Positions 32,766-45,409 of a DNA stretch of 64,000 bases are shown one piece after another; position 1 is the first letter of the stretch; each line of letters begins with the position of its first letter. Position numbers and translations under genes: made by a program. The DNA lies in assembly GCA_905221605.1 (NCBI GenBank), contig CAJNDS010000280.1:124001-188000 (forward strand), written 5' to 3'. The DNA comes from Symbiodinium natans. Its lineage: Eukaryota; Sar; Dinophyceae; Suessiales; Symbiodiniaceae. The notes below the pieces were generated by a model that did no database searches, was not told where the DNA came from, and saw only the letters and a list, made by a program, of their open reading frames with translations.

Positions 32766-34889
32766 TAACCCCCCATCTTTATGCGACAGCGCCACCCGCT
32801 ACGTTGAACGAGTAGAAATAAAGCATTCAGAGATTTGCCAAGCAGCAAAAAGACTTGAAAGCACTGCATGTGCGCAGCCAAGAGCGCGGTTCGTTGCGAA
32901 AAAATCTCTCTGAGAGGCTATGAGCTTTGACCTACAGAATTGCAAACTCTTCTGACGTTTATGCTCTGACCTTGTGTTCTTTCTAAGGCGGCCTGATGTG
33001 TCCCGTGGTAGCCGCCAGAAATGAAGACCCGCGTGGGCAGGAAGTGTGCAAACCTCAGCTGCTAGGGCAAGATGGGAACGGCTCAGAGTTCACAACCAGT
33101 TACAAGCTCTCATCGCATTTTGGGTTAGAGGGGGTTGTTCTTTGTTGTTCTTTGCTTTGCGCGTCACACAAGCCACACGTTGCTAGCACCTCACGGCCTC
33201 ACGGCGCCTTTAATTACAGCCGCAAACCCTTTCTCCAATCGCCTGGTAGCAGTGCAAAAGCAGCAGCCAGGCCCGAGCTGTACAGCACAGCATGGGCCGG
33301 CTGCTCCTATCCAGCGAGGCAAAGATAAATCGGGCAGCCGGACCCCCGGCAAGTTAAAAGCGACCCTATCGCCAGCATCCCTGCAACGCGCGTAGCATCC
33401 GAATTGTCTAGTCGGATTCTTGGGGTCACCCCAACACATCCTCCCAGTCCATGATGCTTCTACATGGTTGGAAACGCTTCTGTGATGTCACCGCATGGCA
33501 AAGTCCCGCAGAGTTCATCAACTGAGCCTGTGAAGCATCCCGAACTTGCTCGAGCTGCAGGGTCCTGCCTCGCTGCCCTCGATGCTCCCCAAGAGAGTTT
33601 CGCAGCGGCTCCGCGTGGGCGCAGAGATGCGGCTGTAGATCTTGGCAACCGAGATTGTTAGTTGGTGGTTGTCAGTCTCTTGTTGAATGTTGCACAGGGC
33701 ACCGCAGGAGGGCCTCAATGCCAAACAAAGCAGGGCCAGTTCTTTCTTGGGTCGGCTGCGATCAAATTACGAGCCGGGTGCTTCTCACTTTCTGACGCCC
33801 GGCTGCTCCTTGCATACCCGTTTGCATACCCTATTACAAGCTCCCTTCAAATCACTGTTTAGCAGTAAGAAGGCAAGACAAACTATTGTCGACAGCCCCT
33901 TCTGAAAAAAGAGAAAATTGGCCCTCTCAGCATGCGGCGTGTCCCTGGCCGCTGTCTGGGACTGTGAAGGTTGTGCTGAGGCTGAGTGGGGGCGCCACAT
34001 CCTGATGTAGACTCAAGGGTCTGATCGCATCTGGGTCCATGCAGGGGTCCAGGGCAAGCTTCTTAGAGGACTTACACATGGCGCCATGGCGCACGATCAT
34101 TGTGACAAGGAGGCATGCCCTGCTGGGAGAAGTTGAATGAAACTATCGTCATTTGAATCATTTCCCTACAGTATTCTAGAGGCCGGACGGGCAGGCCTCA
34201 GCTGTAGAGAATGCCCATGCTGGCATAGCCTCCTCTTCCACCGCCAAGGTGTCTGCATGGACAGCTGCAGTTGCGGTGCCACGAAGAGAAGACAAACTGC
34301 AGGCTGCTGTGCAAGCCCGCTTCGTCGGCGGTTCCATGGTCGTCTCACGCGGTAGCTTTACTGGTGGTGTTCACTGTGCTCGACGCAAGCGAAGCTGCAG
34401 AAAGCTGCGAACTCACTTCAAAGATTTCAAAGGCCAGCAACATGAACAGATCTGATGCTGCTAGCTTTGCAAGCTACGATGTGGTGTGGCATTTTCCGGC
34501 ATGGGTCGTGGTGTGTCTTTGGACAGCAGCACGCGCAGTGCTGCGGAACTCGGGCGTCTGTCCACGCCTTTTCCGTCAGCTCAGCCCGTCATTGGGGCCG
34601 AGAACCTACAACCCTACAGCCACAAGCATCGAATACCCTAAACCCAGCACCATGTCGAGGAGCACCCCCATCAACCAGGACGCCAAAGACCTGAATCAAT
34701 GCATCTCTGGAAATGCGTCTCGAACTCCTGCAGCACAGCAGTGAATCCGACAGAATCGGCTGAAATCATACCTTGGTCAGAAGCTCACGCCTGCAGGCTG
34801 CTGCTGCTAACGGGGTATGCCATCTGATCCGGACTCGCTACGAACGCGGCGAATGTGGACTGCAACCATTCCACTCATGACTCTAAAGG

Positions 34890-34966
34890 CCCACGTCCTC
34901 CTCCGGCATCTCTTGCGCCACTTGCTTTAGCAGCTCCACGTCGCCTGCGTAGACAAGGTCGTCATG
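34890..34966 (-). other. Candidate terminal exon, unidentified
   Basis: After an AG acceptor the minus strand reads WMHDDLVYAGDVELLKQVAQ followed by EMPEEDVGL and a stop. The composition is protein-like. No family is recognised and no partner exon was found. Confidence 0.3.
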
Positions 34967-35635
34967 CATCCACCTCCCTGTTTCTGCAGGGGGTGCCGTC
35001 CCATTGAGTGCATGACAATGAGTTGCAATGCTTTGAGCCGAGCTTGTGGTTGTCTTTGAAACAGCCAGTGTCGGGATGAAGCTGCTCTCTAGCAGCGGCT
35101 GTATATCCAGACGGCGCCCAGACAAGTTGACTCTTGGGTTTGGATGCACCCACCCTGGAGCAAGTCGTGTCGTGAGGCTCATCTATGGTTGGCGGGCTCT
35201 CGACTTCGAAACCTGCTTGATCCCAAACTGAAGCCTGCAACCGACACAAACCTCCTCCGGCTATTTAGAAAAGAAAAGCTCAAGATTCTCAAAGTAAAAT
35301 CGAGCCTTCTTTGAAGCAGCGCTGCAGCACCTCGGGGAGGGAGGCGAACACCTCCACAGGATCCAGGCCGCCCGGGCCCATGCGATCCTCCTTCCGCTGG
35401 CTCAGAAGGGCCGAGAAGGCTTCTACATTCAAAGGGGTGGCCCCGGGCTTGCAGGTAAGGCAGTCACGTCCGACGTCCTCAACCGATCAACCATATTACA
35501 ACTATTGGGGCTTGTGGAGGTTATCTTGCTGCTCCGGTCTTGCGATACTGGCTTGGGGCCTTGTTGTGCCCCCTGCATTGATGAGAAGAGCATTGAATCA
35601 AAGTGCGCGGTCCGATCTGGCTTGGGCGATATAGA

Positions 35636-35660
35636 CATTTATATATATATATATATACGT
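35636..35660. repeat. TA dinucleotide repeat
   Basis: About ten TA units next to a CGTACAAAATGTATGTG stretch in otherwise unremarkable noncoding DNA. Confidence 0.9.
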
Positions 35661-36227
35661 ACAAAATGTATGTGGCTGGTAGTGGTTGAATCAAAGCAAT
35701 ATTGCCAGCAGGCGCTTTGGCGATACCATGCTCTTGGTGAGGCATTTCTCCTCAAGCAACTAGTACTCGGCGCCTCCGCTAGAACTCGAACCACCCAAAG
35801 CGGTTCAAACCTCCAACGGGCAATTGCCTTCGGCATGTCGTGCATAGCTTCCACCAGCGGCTTCGCCTCGAACTTCTGCTACAACTCTGGATTCTGCGTC
35901 GCTGATTTCAAGCTACATGCAGATGTTAACATCTGGGCCGTGTTTGGCTCTTTCAGGTCATCTGATCGGGCGGGGGATGCTAAGAGCCAGCTGAAGAATC
36001 ACCAGACATACCCAGTGCTTCTGCCTGCTTCCCCGAAAACGTTCATGGTTCTGCACACTCGCCGCGGTCCAGACAATGCTTTTCAGGGACGGAATTGTTC
36101 TGCCTAGAGGGTAGGCAATGAGCGTGCAGGTGCCCGACGTTACGACACTGGGTTGATTTGTCTACTTTCTCCCTGGGATCCCGAGATAGACGAAAAGCAC
36201 CGAAAGCCACTGAAACGCACGGAAAGG

Positions 36228-36266
36228 CACTGAACTTCCCTGAACTTCCCTGAACTTCCCTGAGCC
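36228..36266. repeat. Tandem 10-mer TGAACTTCCC
   Basis: Three perfect copies and one partial copy of tgaacttccc, preceded by related actgaaacgcac/aaggcactgaa steps. It reads as Gly/Lys/Val/Gln-rich low-complexity peptide on the minus strand. Confidence 0.85.
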
Positions 36267-37719
36267 CTGTGAGTCCCCAAGAACACGATGGCACCTCGAG
36301 GCCTTCGGTCTCAGCCTCGGCCTTCTTCTTGGCAGCGGCCTCCTCCTGTCGCAAAGAGTCTCTTTGCGGTGTGCGGGCTGCTGATGCGGGCTGGCTGTTT
36401 GGTCTGTGCCAACAGCCTTGCTGACCACGTTGTGCTGCAGAGCGTTCACATCTGTCTCTCGGAGATTTGACAGCCGAGGGTTCATCAGCATCCGGAAAGT
36501 CGCTGCAACGAATCTGGGGCATCTCATCACAGCACCACGTGCAAAACAGGTTTAAGGCGGGCGCTGCCCGAGTCTGGCAACTTTTACATCTTTAACCATA
36601 GCTAGGGAGGACTATCGATATCCACTTGGAGTAACACCTCCTCGCTAGATCCTGTCTTGCCCTACTCAGGCTACACCACCTTGGCCGCAAACCGTCTAGG
36701 GGTACTGCAGGTGGAATGAGGTAGCACAGAGAATAGGGCTGAGGCAGGGATTGAAGGAATTGCTCGTCCCTTTTCGCACACACACACACATTGTTGACAC
36801 CACGGCATCTGGTTCATGATTCCGCCTAGATGTGTCACACTGCACGAGACCCTCTCTACAGCTTAACCTGTTCCTGTTTTGCCTTGGTTACTTAAGATGG
36901 AGATTCGCATTTTCCAAGTCCCCATAACGTATTACAAGCTTCTTGGCTAAGGTTTCCCTTTTTAAAGCACGTCGGGAGCAAACTTTTCGAGCTTGGACGC
37001 TGTAGTCTGTAGTTGACGGCTGGCTGCGAAGCTGGTTGATGCTAGGCTATGGCTTCGAAACCCTGTAAGCAAGTGCAATTCTTGATGGAAGACGGTCGCC
37101 TCTTTCTTGACCACCGCCCGTTGGATGATGTTCGTGGTGAAGTGGTTCACCTTCAGGATTGGGCACGGCCGTCTTCCCGCTCACAGCTGCAAATGGCAAA
37201 ATACCTAGCGCTTCATGAAGCAAATCCTGAACTTATGGGCTACTGTCAGGCCACTGTGTAATTACCCGATGATTAAATTAAGCGGTTGTAACACAGCAGC
37301 CAAGAGGTGTTGGTCACGCTGGGGCTGGAGCCCCTTCTTCGAAAGCTGCTCGCGAGGTCTCGTGCTCCTGAGTCTGTCAGAGCGGAGCGGAGGGCTCGTG
37401 AGGACACAAGAGCAGGGCTTTGAACCGAGAACCACAGTCCTCTGACCCCACTGCTAACACACCAGCAGACTTGCGTTTCATGTGAGATTGCCGCTGGTTT
37501 GAGCCATTCCTGTACCTACACCGATTAATCTGCCGCTACTGCCGCTGCGGTGCGAAGCGCTCGAAGAACCGCGGCACCAAGTCCCGCGGAGGCCTCTTCA
37601 TCGGCTCGGCCAGCTGATGGATCTGCGACAAGATCCTGACATTCGCATGCGACTGGCAGGCATGGCAACTGTCCAACGGCTTTGCTACTCGGGCCAAACT
37701 TAGTCTCCACATCTAAGGC

Positions 37720-37747
37720 CACAGATATATGTAAACATATATCTGTG
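37720..37747. repeat. Perfect 28-bp palindrome in an AT-rich patch
   Basis: cacagatatatgt and acatatatctgtg are exact reverse complements with a 2-bp centre. The surrounding 37720-37835 is unusually AT-rich for this genome and has several ATATA blocks. Confidence 0.85.
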
Positions 37748-38339
37748 ATGTGTCAATTAGTGTTTTTCTAATGGGGTTTTTCTAATGGGTTTACTGGTAT
37801 ATGTGTATATAAATATATACTATTTACATTTAGATTTCAATGTATAACCAGCGCGCGGTTTCTGCGCAGCACTTTGGACTGTGTGGGAACGCCTGCCACG
37901 CGCAAAGCTGCGACTTATCCTGACTCCTACGCATAATATTGTCCACCTCCGCTGCTCTGTTTACAAGATCGTCATCAATACTAGAAACTCTGCGTTCTGA
38001 TTAGTTCTTCTGCTGTTGTTAGTCTTGATAATCATCCACGATTCGGTGGGCCGCAAGGGCGCACGCTTTGCTCCCAAAGCTCTCAAATCTAGTAGGGCCG
38101 CAAGGGGTAGTGCTCTAAGTGCTCGGGACCGCTGAAGGCGTGGAGAGGCTAAACATTCGACTACGACGTCGAGGGAGGAGGGCGCAAGGTAATCCAACCC
38201 TCCACTACATGCACCATTCCACATTGCAGCTGAGCTTCTGCCCCTGGCGCCCCAACCTCATCATGAGGGACCTGCCGAAAGAGGGACTTGGATCTTCTGC
38301 GTTGGAGAGTTTGAGCGGCCCTAGCACCCCCAGCACCCC

Positions 38340-40405
38340 CAGCAGCCCTAGCCTTTCCCCTCGCATTTCGGCATCCAAGGCTTCCAGCATGAAGTAGCTG
38401 TTCGCCTGCAGGCAAGGTCGTAGGTCGCAACCGCAGGACTTGCAGAGCAAGGTCCCGGTGTTGACGCATATCGTTTATGGTTGATGTTGATGGCATGTTC
38501 CTTTCCGAATTCGCAAGAACATGTTAAAGAGGCTCGTCTCAATCTCAAGACCGGACACACACCCCCAAATCAACACTCTCATGCCCTCCTAGCCAGTTGC
38601 AGAGGGGTGTCATAGCCATCCATGAGGATGTGGCCGTACTCTTTCAGAAGGCCCTTGCAGACAAGCGGCTTTTGTGACATGAGATTGCGCCACATTATAC
38701 ATTGAGAACCCCACTCCTGGCCTCGGAGGTCTCCCAGTCAGCCTCCGCAAACTTGTCCAGGATTCCTCAATTCCATGGCGCTGCACATGAAACCTGGCCT
38801 TGGTCCCTGATGGCGGCAAGCTTGGACTGAGTGGCTCTGGTTGTCTTGCTTGAACATCGTATACCTGAGCTGGGCTTGCTGTGCATGCTCCATAGGTGGC
38901 ACGGGAGGAAAGCACGGGATGAAGCAGGAAAAAGGCGAGGCTGCTCTCTCGCGCTGTTGCTCTCCCTCCCTCTCCCTCTCCCCTCTCCCCCTCACCCTCC
39001 GCCTCCCTCTCCTGTCTCTCTCTCTCTCTCTCAGACCGGGCCGCTCATCCACACTGAACTCCTCTCCCTTCTTCAGTCGATCTTTTCTGGAGCCATCGCC
39101 AGATTGGATGATGGTACGCTCCTGGTTGCAATCAACTCATTCGCAAGACCTTCAATGGGGGTTCACAAGCTCTGGGGAATGGGAGTTGAATGGGTCATCG
39201 GCAAGGCTTATGGTTGATGGTTTAAGTCTGAGCCTACTTCAGGTGATATGTGACGGATTGCTTTGCCTCTGGGTTTCGGCTCTCAGGGAACCTCCGGGAG
39301 TCCTCGGCGATGTGGCACACGTTGTCGACATGCAGTGGCCGGCGGCCATCCAACTTGGCAGCCTTCCTTTGTAGGGAGCAACGATAGGCCCGTGCAAAAT
39401 AGTGCAATTGACATACCCCTACATTTTGCCCTAGCCTAAACCTCATCAGCAAGGGCGAACCTCCTAGTAGCCACTTTGGTCACCATGTACAACGTACATT
39501 AAGCACATGGTTTGGGGAGCCCATGCTGTCCTATGCGGGTAGCGCAGTAGCTAAGCATTCGGACCTCTGCAGGTCTGCGCAGGCAACCCTGGAAGCCATT
39601 ACAACTGCGACTTCGTCAAGGTCAGCTTCTCAAGGTCACCCTTCTCCGTGAGCTTCTTGATTTCCTGACTCGCTGTACGTTCTTACGAGAACCATCAAGG
39701 TTGCAGGAGCAAAGACGTCAACTGTCAGTGCCTCGGGGGCCAGCAGAGAATATTGGAAAGGAGTTGATGAGGTAAAGGGCCGAGGAAGGAAACCTGCAGC
39801 CTCCAACTGTGGTTCTTTCTTTATTTGCACGGGTGCAAAGAGAGCTCCTGCTGTCTGTCCTTCGGAAAGCTGGCTTGTCGTCATGCCGTGGGGCAGAGTA
39901 AGGAGCGACTGTCCGTGTATCTACTCTGAGACTCTCGGGGTACCTTAGTCAAACGCCCCTGGCGCTAAGCATCCCGCAAAGTTGGGGATCTTAATCTTTA
40001 TGGTGCTGGGCCCTTGCGCTTAGGGGGGGTCCTCATCGATCTCATCCTCCTTCCTCTCGCGTGTAATGCGGTTCACACGGATATTCAGGCCCTTGTCCAG
40101 GTTCGGGTGGAAAGTCGTCTGAGCACCAGCACAAAGGTCAGGCAAAAGTCCATAAGCATCGAGACCAAGGTTCAAAAACAAAAACCAGGCGAGGTCCTAT
40201 ACCCTGCTGGCTTGGGGGTGGGCTTGGGGAATCTCTGAACACTCTGGAAGCCAGCTTGCAACGCTGCAAGAAGAGATCCTCAGGAAGACAACCTCCAGCC
40301 ACGCTCACCCCAAGATTGGCCTCGTCATCACTTATTTCGAGGCGGTCCCATTTCGCATAATCAAATCCGGACCTCGCTGAGCCGCTGCTTTGTAATTCAA
40401 AAAGC
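38340..40405 (-). CDS. CDC37-like Hsp90 co-chaperone, multi-exon (partial)
   Basis: The first clear exon (about 40385-40337) reads FDYAKWDRLEISDDE, close to the CDC37 start DYSVWDHIEVSDDE. After an intron it continues TTFHPNLDKGLNIRVNRI and ends EDEIDE (exon end 40032), then EIKKLTEKGDLEKLTL (from 39664), GRRPLHVDNVCHIAE (about 39350), ERTIIQSGDGSRKDRLKK (about 39122-39070), LDKFAEADWETSEA (about 38762), LVCKGLLKEYGHILMDGY (about 38660) and YFMLEALDAEMRGE (about 38395). CDC37 loads protein kinases onto Hsp90; the DYxxWDxxEISDDE start carries the conserved Ser that is phosphorylated in CDC37. Introns after DDE and after DEIDE have GC and GA donors. The 3' end is unresolved; a possible next exon is near 38270. 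Confidence 0.72.
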
Positions 40406-40419
40406 TGCAAATGATGTGC

Positions 40420-40695
40420 TCAGTCACATGATGTGCTCACTGCGCCAAGGAATCCAAGGCAGACAAGTCGCATCTGAAACGCTGACCCCTGCGCATTGAG
40501 CCTACAACCAGCTGCGGGAACGCAGGATGCGTTCTGCCACCCACCATCATCCAAGAGATCGTGGTGTAAGGGCTTAATTTGCCTGTCAGCTCTGGGCTGC
40601 ATCACAGCACTCTGTGCCACAAAGGCCCAAAGCCCTAAAGCACTCAAGATGAAGAGCCGTTTCAAGCCATTTGGATGCCAAGCCCCTTGCCTCAT
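40420..40695 (-). other. Candidate exon with a hydrophobic leader
   Basis: The minus strand reads MRQGAWHPNGLKRL followed by a 19-residue hydrophobic stretch (FILSALGLWAFVAQSAVMQ) and a polar tail. It could encode a signal or plastid-targeting leader of a small unidentified protein just upstream of the CDC37-like gene. No second exon was identified. Confidence 0.3.
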
Positions 40696-41154
40696 CGACG
40701 GCGACTCCTACAGCACCCACATCTTCCCGGGTCCCCAATCATCACAATGTCTACATTGTCTACATTACGGTTACTATCTGCTGCTTAGGAAATACTTGGA
40801 GATGCAGAACGAAATGTGATGAATTGCTGCCTGCTGCGGCTGTCCCTTCGCCGAGAGGGCGACCTGCAGGACAGGAGCTTGGTGGGGCCACCACTATGCT
40901 ACACGATCAGGCCATCGCGGCATATGCACTATATAAGACATTGTTACCCCATCGCTGCTTGTGGCCAGGAACTGAGCGCACAAGAACTCAGTTGCTTCTT
41001 TTCGAGAACGGTTGGCTGCCGCAGAACAGCAAGCAAGCCTGCTTCGAGCTCAAGGCTTCTTTGGCCCTTCTGTGAATCTGCAACAGTGAAACAGTTAACG
41101 CCAGCAGATGCCGGCAGCTTTGCTTCTTTGCATTGCCACATACTGCCACGCTAC

Positions 41155-42108
41155 TTACAAAGTTTCACGAACTTCGCAGCGGCCCGGCTCCACGGCCTGA
41201 AGGACAAGCTGTTGCACGTCCTCCGCCTCACTTGCCAAGGCTGCCCAGGACACCCACTCAGACTCTGGGACCATGGATTTGAAGTCTCTGACAAAGTTCT
41301 GGCAGGTGTGAAGCAAGCTTTCCTGCCGGAAGTCCAACGCAAACTTGCCTTAGCTGTCTCTCAGGGGCCTCGCAACTCGCCAGAACCCCACCACTCAACC
41401 ACAACTACGAACCCATCTCCAGCCTAACAACCTGCACATGCCCGGCAAGTTGCAGATGTAGTAGAATGTATACTGAGAGAGAGCGCAGCACATGTATTGC
41501 ACCATGGCCGGCAGGACGAACCAGGTCTGCGACTCGGCGGCCAACCGGGCAACTGCCACCAGCTCCGGAATCTCTGGCCAAACCGATTCTCGAAAGGTGC
41601 CTATAGGGGGGTCTCTCTCACATGATAGCATACTACCGGTCCTCCGCGTAGGACACTAGAGTTCTGAAAAGCCTGGAGCATGGGAGCCTGTGTAGACCAA
41701 GTGCAGGAAAGCCCTCACCGTAGCGGCCGTAGCGTGCACTTCAAGTTGCTTTGGGCTCGGCTGCTGCAGCTGCCTTCTCAGCTTTTGAGCAAAGACGGGC
41801 GAAGCTTTGCTCAGCACAAACGCATGGGCATGTGCCAGCACCTGCGGTCTCGCAAGATCCACATTGTGTGCGGCAACGACTTGAACATCGGCTGAGGACT
41901 CATCATCCAAGATTTCACTCCAGAGCTTGCTGAAATATGCCATTTGGCCATGCGAACTCACAGGCAACAGCGGCGTCTTCCTCCTCGGAGACGGAACAAC
42001 GAAGAGCTGATCGAAGGCTCTCAGGCGGTCACCTGTGGCTGTCATCTCTTGGATGAGGAGCTGGGCATCCTCCTCTGTCTCTGCCCCATAGAGGATGTGG
42101 GGAACCAT
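41155..42108 (-). CDS. BTB/POZ domain protein, three exons
   Basis: Exon 1 (42108 to about 41675) ends in a BTB/POZ fold: SSADVQVVA, then HAHAFVLSKASPVFAQKL and LEVHATAATVRAFLHLVYTG. Exon 2 (about 41592-41500) supplies IPELVAVARLAAESQTWFV, the usual helix after the core. Exon 3 (about 41328-41155) reads ESLLHTCQNFVRDFKSMV and ASEAEDVQQLVLQAVE, similar to the BACK-type helices that follow BTB domains. The protein is about 220-230 residues. BTB proteins dimerise and often act as Cullin-3 adaptors; no Kelch or MATH domain is present, so the partner is unknown. The introns appear to use GC donors. The chosen ATG at 42108 follows an upstream in-frame stop. Confidence 0.75.
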
Positions 42109-45100
42109 GCTCCTCGACTGCTTGTGGAAGCTGCTCTGTCCTCAACTAACCTTTTCTCTTCGGGCTTCGGAGAACCAGAACAAATGACGGAATGAGTCGA
42201 ATCAAAGGATGCGAATTTCAACAAGGCTCTGCCAGAGGGCCTGCAAATTGCTGACAAGTGAGCGAGCAGAATTGCAGGCGAAGGGAACGCTCCGCTCCCC
42301 AAATTGGACCATGTAGGGGCAATTCGCAGGCACGTGTTGAAGGGGGTCCTGTCAAGCTGCCATGGGGGATACGCTGCTCTGAAAGCCCATCTTGTGTGCT
42401 GTTCAGTCATGTGCTACTGGCTACTGAACTTAAAGTTTTGCCGGAGCCACTGCTCCCCGTGCCAGGCAGAACTCGGCTGCCTGGACCCGCAGCTGGAAGC
42501 CCACCTGAGGTTGTTTTTGAAGCTGCTTTGGGGAGTTTGGGAGGCTCGAGAATCGACGGGCGCAAGCCAGCTACTTAGCTACTCAGTGGCTTCTCGGTTG
42601 AACGAAGACCTTGCTGGCTCGGTGCAGAAGCTCTGAACCGCAACGATAATAAGCTGCTATGCTTGCAGCCCCACCCACCGTGGCACCCACCTCGTCCATC
42701 TCATCGGGCAGCCATATGTCTATTGCTAGGATGGCCATGAGGGGAGTGCCATAGTCCCCGACCTCGAGCACTTCAGATGTGCTGTGATGGTGTTGGGGGG
42801 CTCCACTTCCAGATTCGCCAGGGCTGACTACATCAAAGCAAACAAAACATTGAAACCACGCATCTCACATCAATCGCCAGCTTCGAATGACCGAACAGGT
42901 CGTGTTCTGTGTTTTCTTCAGACTCCTCGAGCTCATGTGACGTTCCTTTTGTCATCTTTCGCCCGCCTCGCGGAAGTTGAAGCCGGGTGCAGCTCTTCGG
43001 GTGGCCTCGAAATCCCCGTTCTTCCTGGGCGTTGTTTTTTTTTCATTTTTGGGAGCTGGCATGTTTGGTGCGTGGGTAAGAACCCCTACACACGCTTGGA
43101 TAAGGCTGTCACAAACTTTCCTCGGATCAGTATTGAGCCTTTGCTGGTGCCATTTGGGCTTGCGTCCATTGATGTCAGCAGCCTCCAACTTAGTTTGGAG
43201 TTCGGATCTGAGGTGTAGGATTGGTGGGCTTAACACCGTAGATAAAGTGCCGGCATGTGAATGCATGCCTGTGCCCAGACCACCTAAACACTACCGACAG
43301 CAAAGTCAGAGCCAGCCCAACCCCGGAGGCATGGTGACCTGCCTGAACAACTGGCGAATGCCAGTGCAACCCGCAACGAGTGACAGGGTCAGCAGCAGTC
43401 AAATCACAAGTCATGACATATTGTGATGCTTCTTCTGCGGCCAGGAGACAAACTTTCGAACATTTGCCGGGAGCGCTCGGCGGCCATGGTTGAGATGAGC
43501 GAACAAAGGCGAAACTGGACAGATTGCAGCTACCATACTACGCCTGGGTCTGAAGCTCATCTGCACTAAGTTCAAGAAAATCGGCATGGAAAGGGCCACT
43601 GGACTCTGCACGGGCCGCGACGGGGAAGTGCAAGAATTGACGCAATTCAAGACTGCCATGCTTGCCTTTGTGTGGCCGTCTAGGAGTCTAGCTTCTCTAC
43701 TTCATCAAGCTTTCAGCTCCCTCAACTCCATCATAACTCCATGCACACTCCATGCACCCAGCAGCCTGCGCCGAGAGGACCTGTGGTCAGATTTAGGGTG
43801 CACGTGGGTCGTTCGCACCACTCTCACAAAACACAAGTTGCTACCCACCGCACACAGCCTTCACCCAGTCTCAGCAAACAGATGTTGCTTGCCCAGTTCG
43901 CCTGCGGCTGCGGCTGCGGCTATCTCGCCCGCCACGACCTGCAAGAACACGCAATCTCGAGCAGGGAGGATCCTAAGCCCCATGCGGCATTGCTTCCATG
44001 AATCTTCAGCTCCCCCTATCTGGGGTGAAAAAAGGGAGCTCTATCTACCCTGCTCCCATAAGCGAGTTTCAGGTTGAGCCCCGAAGCTTTTTGCACTACC
44101 CTTTGTTGATTCCGGAACAGGGGTTCCAACCTCTAAACTCAACCCCTTGCTCAATCGGGTTCGCATCCTGCTCCGGAATGTGAAACTGTCGCCTTGGTGG
44201 AGCAACTGTCTGTAGCCAAGCCACGCTCATCATTGCGAAGCTTCTCCTCGCAGCTCCGTTCAGCTTCAGGCCAGCTAGGGGCACATCGCCACAAAGCGTC
44301 TTCCAGACGGAAGGAAGATGTTGAGCTACGGCAACGTAAACCCAACCGTCAACCCTTATTAGCCGCGTAAGCACACGTCGTGCAAAAAACTCAGACTTTG
44401 GCAGCACTCCTGCACCAGATCATTGACCAAACGTTCCGCATGCATCCGGCCGCCATTCTCCACTTTGCTCCCTTTCAGGATCAATGTCTAAGTTGGGTTG
44501 AACTGAACCAACAAAAGCAAATACCACCAGTTGTGATACGATGCGACAGCCCAGGACACAATATTATGTCAGCTCACCTGCCTCAACATCAAAAGCTCAA
44601 AGCAGCAGTGGCGGGGGGAGGGGGAAGCCGCACCTGCGTTCGCACCAAAAATCAGAAGGCGTTCCTGTGAGCGCTGGCGAATGGTGCTTTCTCAGAGGGC
44701 TTCTTCTGTGGTCAAGTAGGCCAGGGTCTTAGCTTAGAGGTTCCGCTGACAGCAAGCATGGCCGGACCTCACCACACACCTACCTGCCCATCGCGATCTA
44801 CGAGCTCAAGTCGGGCGTAGCAACCAGGCGCGCAACGGAATCAACAACAACTGGACAACTCAAATCCAGAACGATCCAATGGCTGCACTATTTCGTTTCT
44901 ATATTTGGTGTCTGGATGATGCATGTTAACTACATTCACATCGCCCCATGCCTTAGTGGCAGATCGCAGGTCAGCTGTCAGGTCAAGGAAGAGACGTCAT
45001 CACAGCAACAGAAGGCATTCCCACCTCGCCCCTGGCATCGAGGGCCATGAACATAAACCTGAGATGGCAGCTGACATTCCAGGAAGAGGAACGGGAGCAA

Positions 45101-45409
45101 CACGTGAGCGCGCAGCATGCCCATAAAGAATTTGCGATTGAGCATGGACGGTTTGCAGCGGTGGTGCGTTCCCGTCTCTTGCTCCACACGGCGCAGCTCG
45201 CTTCCGCGATTCCTCATCATACAGGGGACTCTCATCTACCAGAGCATGCCACTGTGCTGCAAGTGCTTGCCATGACGGGTGGCGCCGGCATTCATGCAGA
45301 TCTTTGCCTTTTTTCTGTCTGCGCCCTCCGCCGCTCAGTCCAACGTCGAGTGAGAATTTCTACAAAGGAAGATGTGCAGCTTCCTAGACCGGCTCCATTG
45401 AATATCTTA
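42109..45409. other. No recognised gene
   Basis: Short frames only. The minus-strand piece at 42771-42680 (MLEVGDYGTPLMAILAIDIW) is protein-like but isolated. The stretch forms the flank between the BTB gene and the Skp1-DUF4116 copies. Confidence 0.4.

Larger units (their letters stand above)
33000..38300. other. No secure gene
   Basis: Apart from the 34890-34966 exon candidate, the TA repeat, the 10-mer array and the palindrome, I see only short frames. N-terminal exons of the cystathionine-synthase-like gene may lie in 31.6-33.5 kb, but I could not recognise the expected motifs. Confidence 0.4.

Noticed and set aside
33191..33439. DPKNPTRQ, like the NPTR motif at the start of cystathionine synthases
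   Set aside because: The residues after it do not follow the family pattern and the phase to the next exon could not be set.
37395..37470. Minus-strand GGTTCTCGGTTCAAA resembling a tRNA T-arm
   Set aside because: No matching acceptor stem, D-arm or anticodon arm could be drawn around it.
38738..39052. Arg/Glu-repeat protein on the minus strand
   Set aside because: It is a translation of the CT-rich simple repeat and overlaps the CDC37-like exon region.
39538..39600. gcgggtagcgcagtagctaa, like a tRNA 5' half
   Set aside because: The downstream sequence does not close an acceptor stem or T-arm.
40816..41427. 203-codon plus-strand frame
   Set aside because: Antisense to the third BTB-gene exon, which has a family match.
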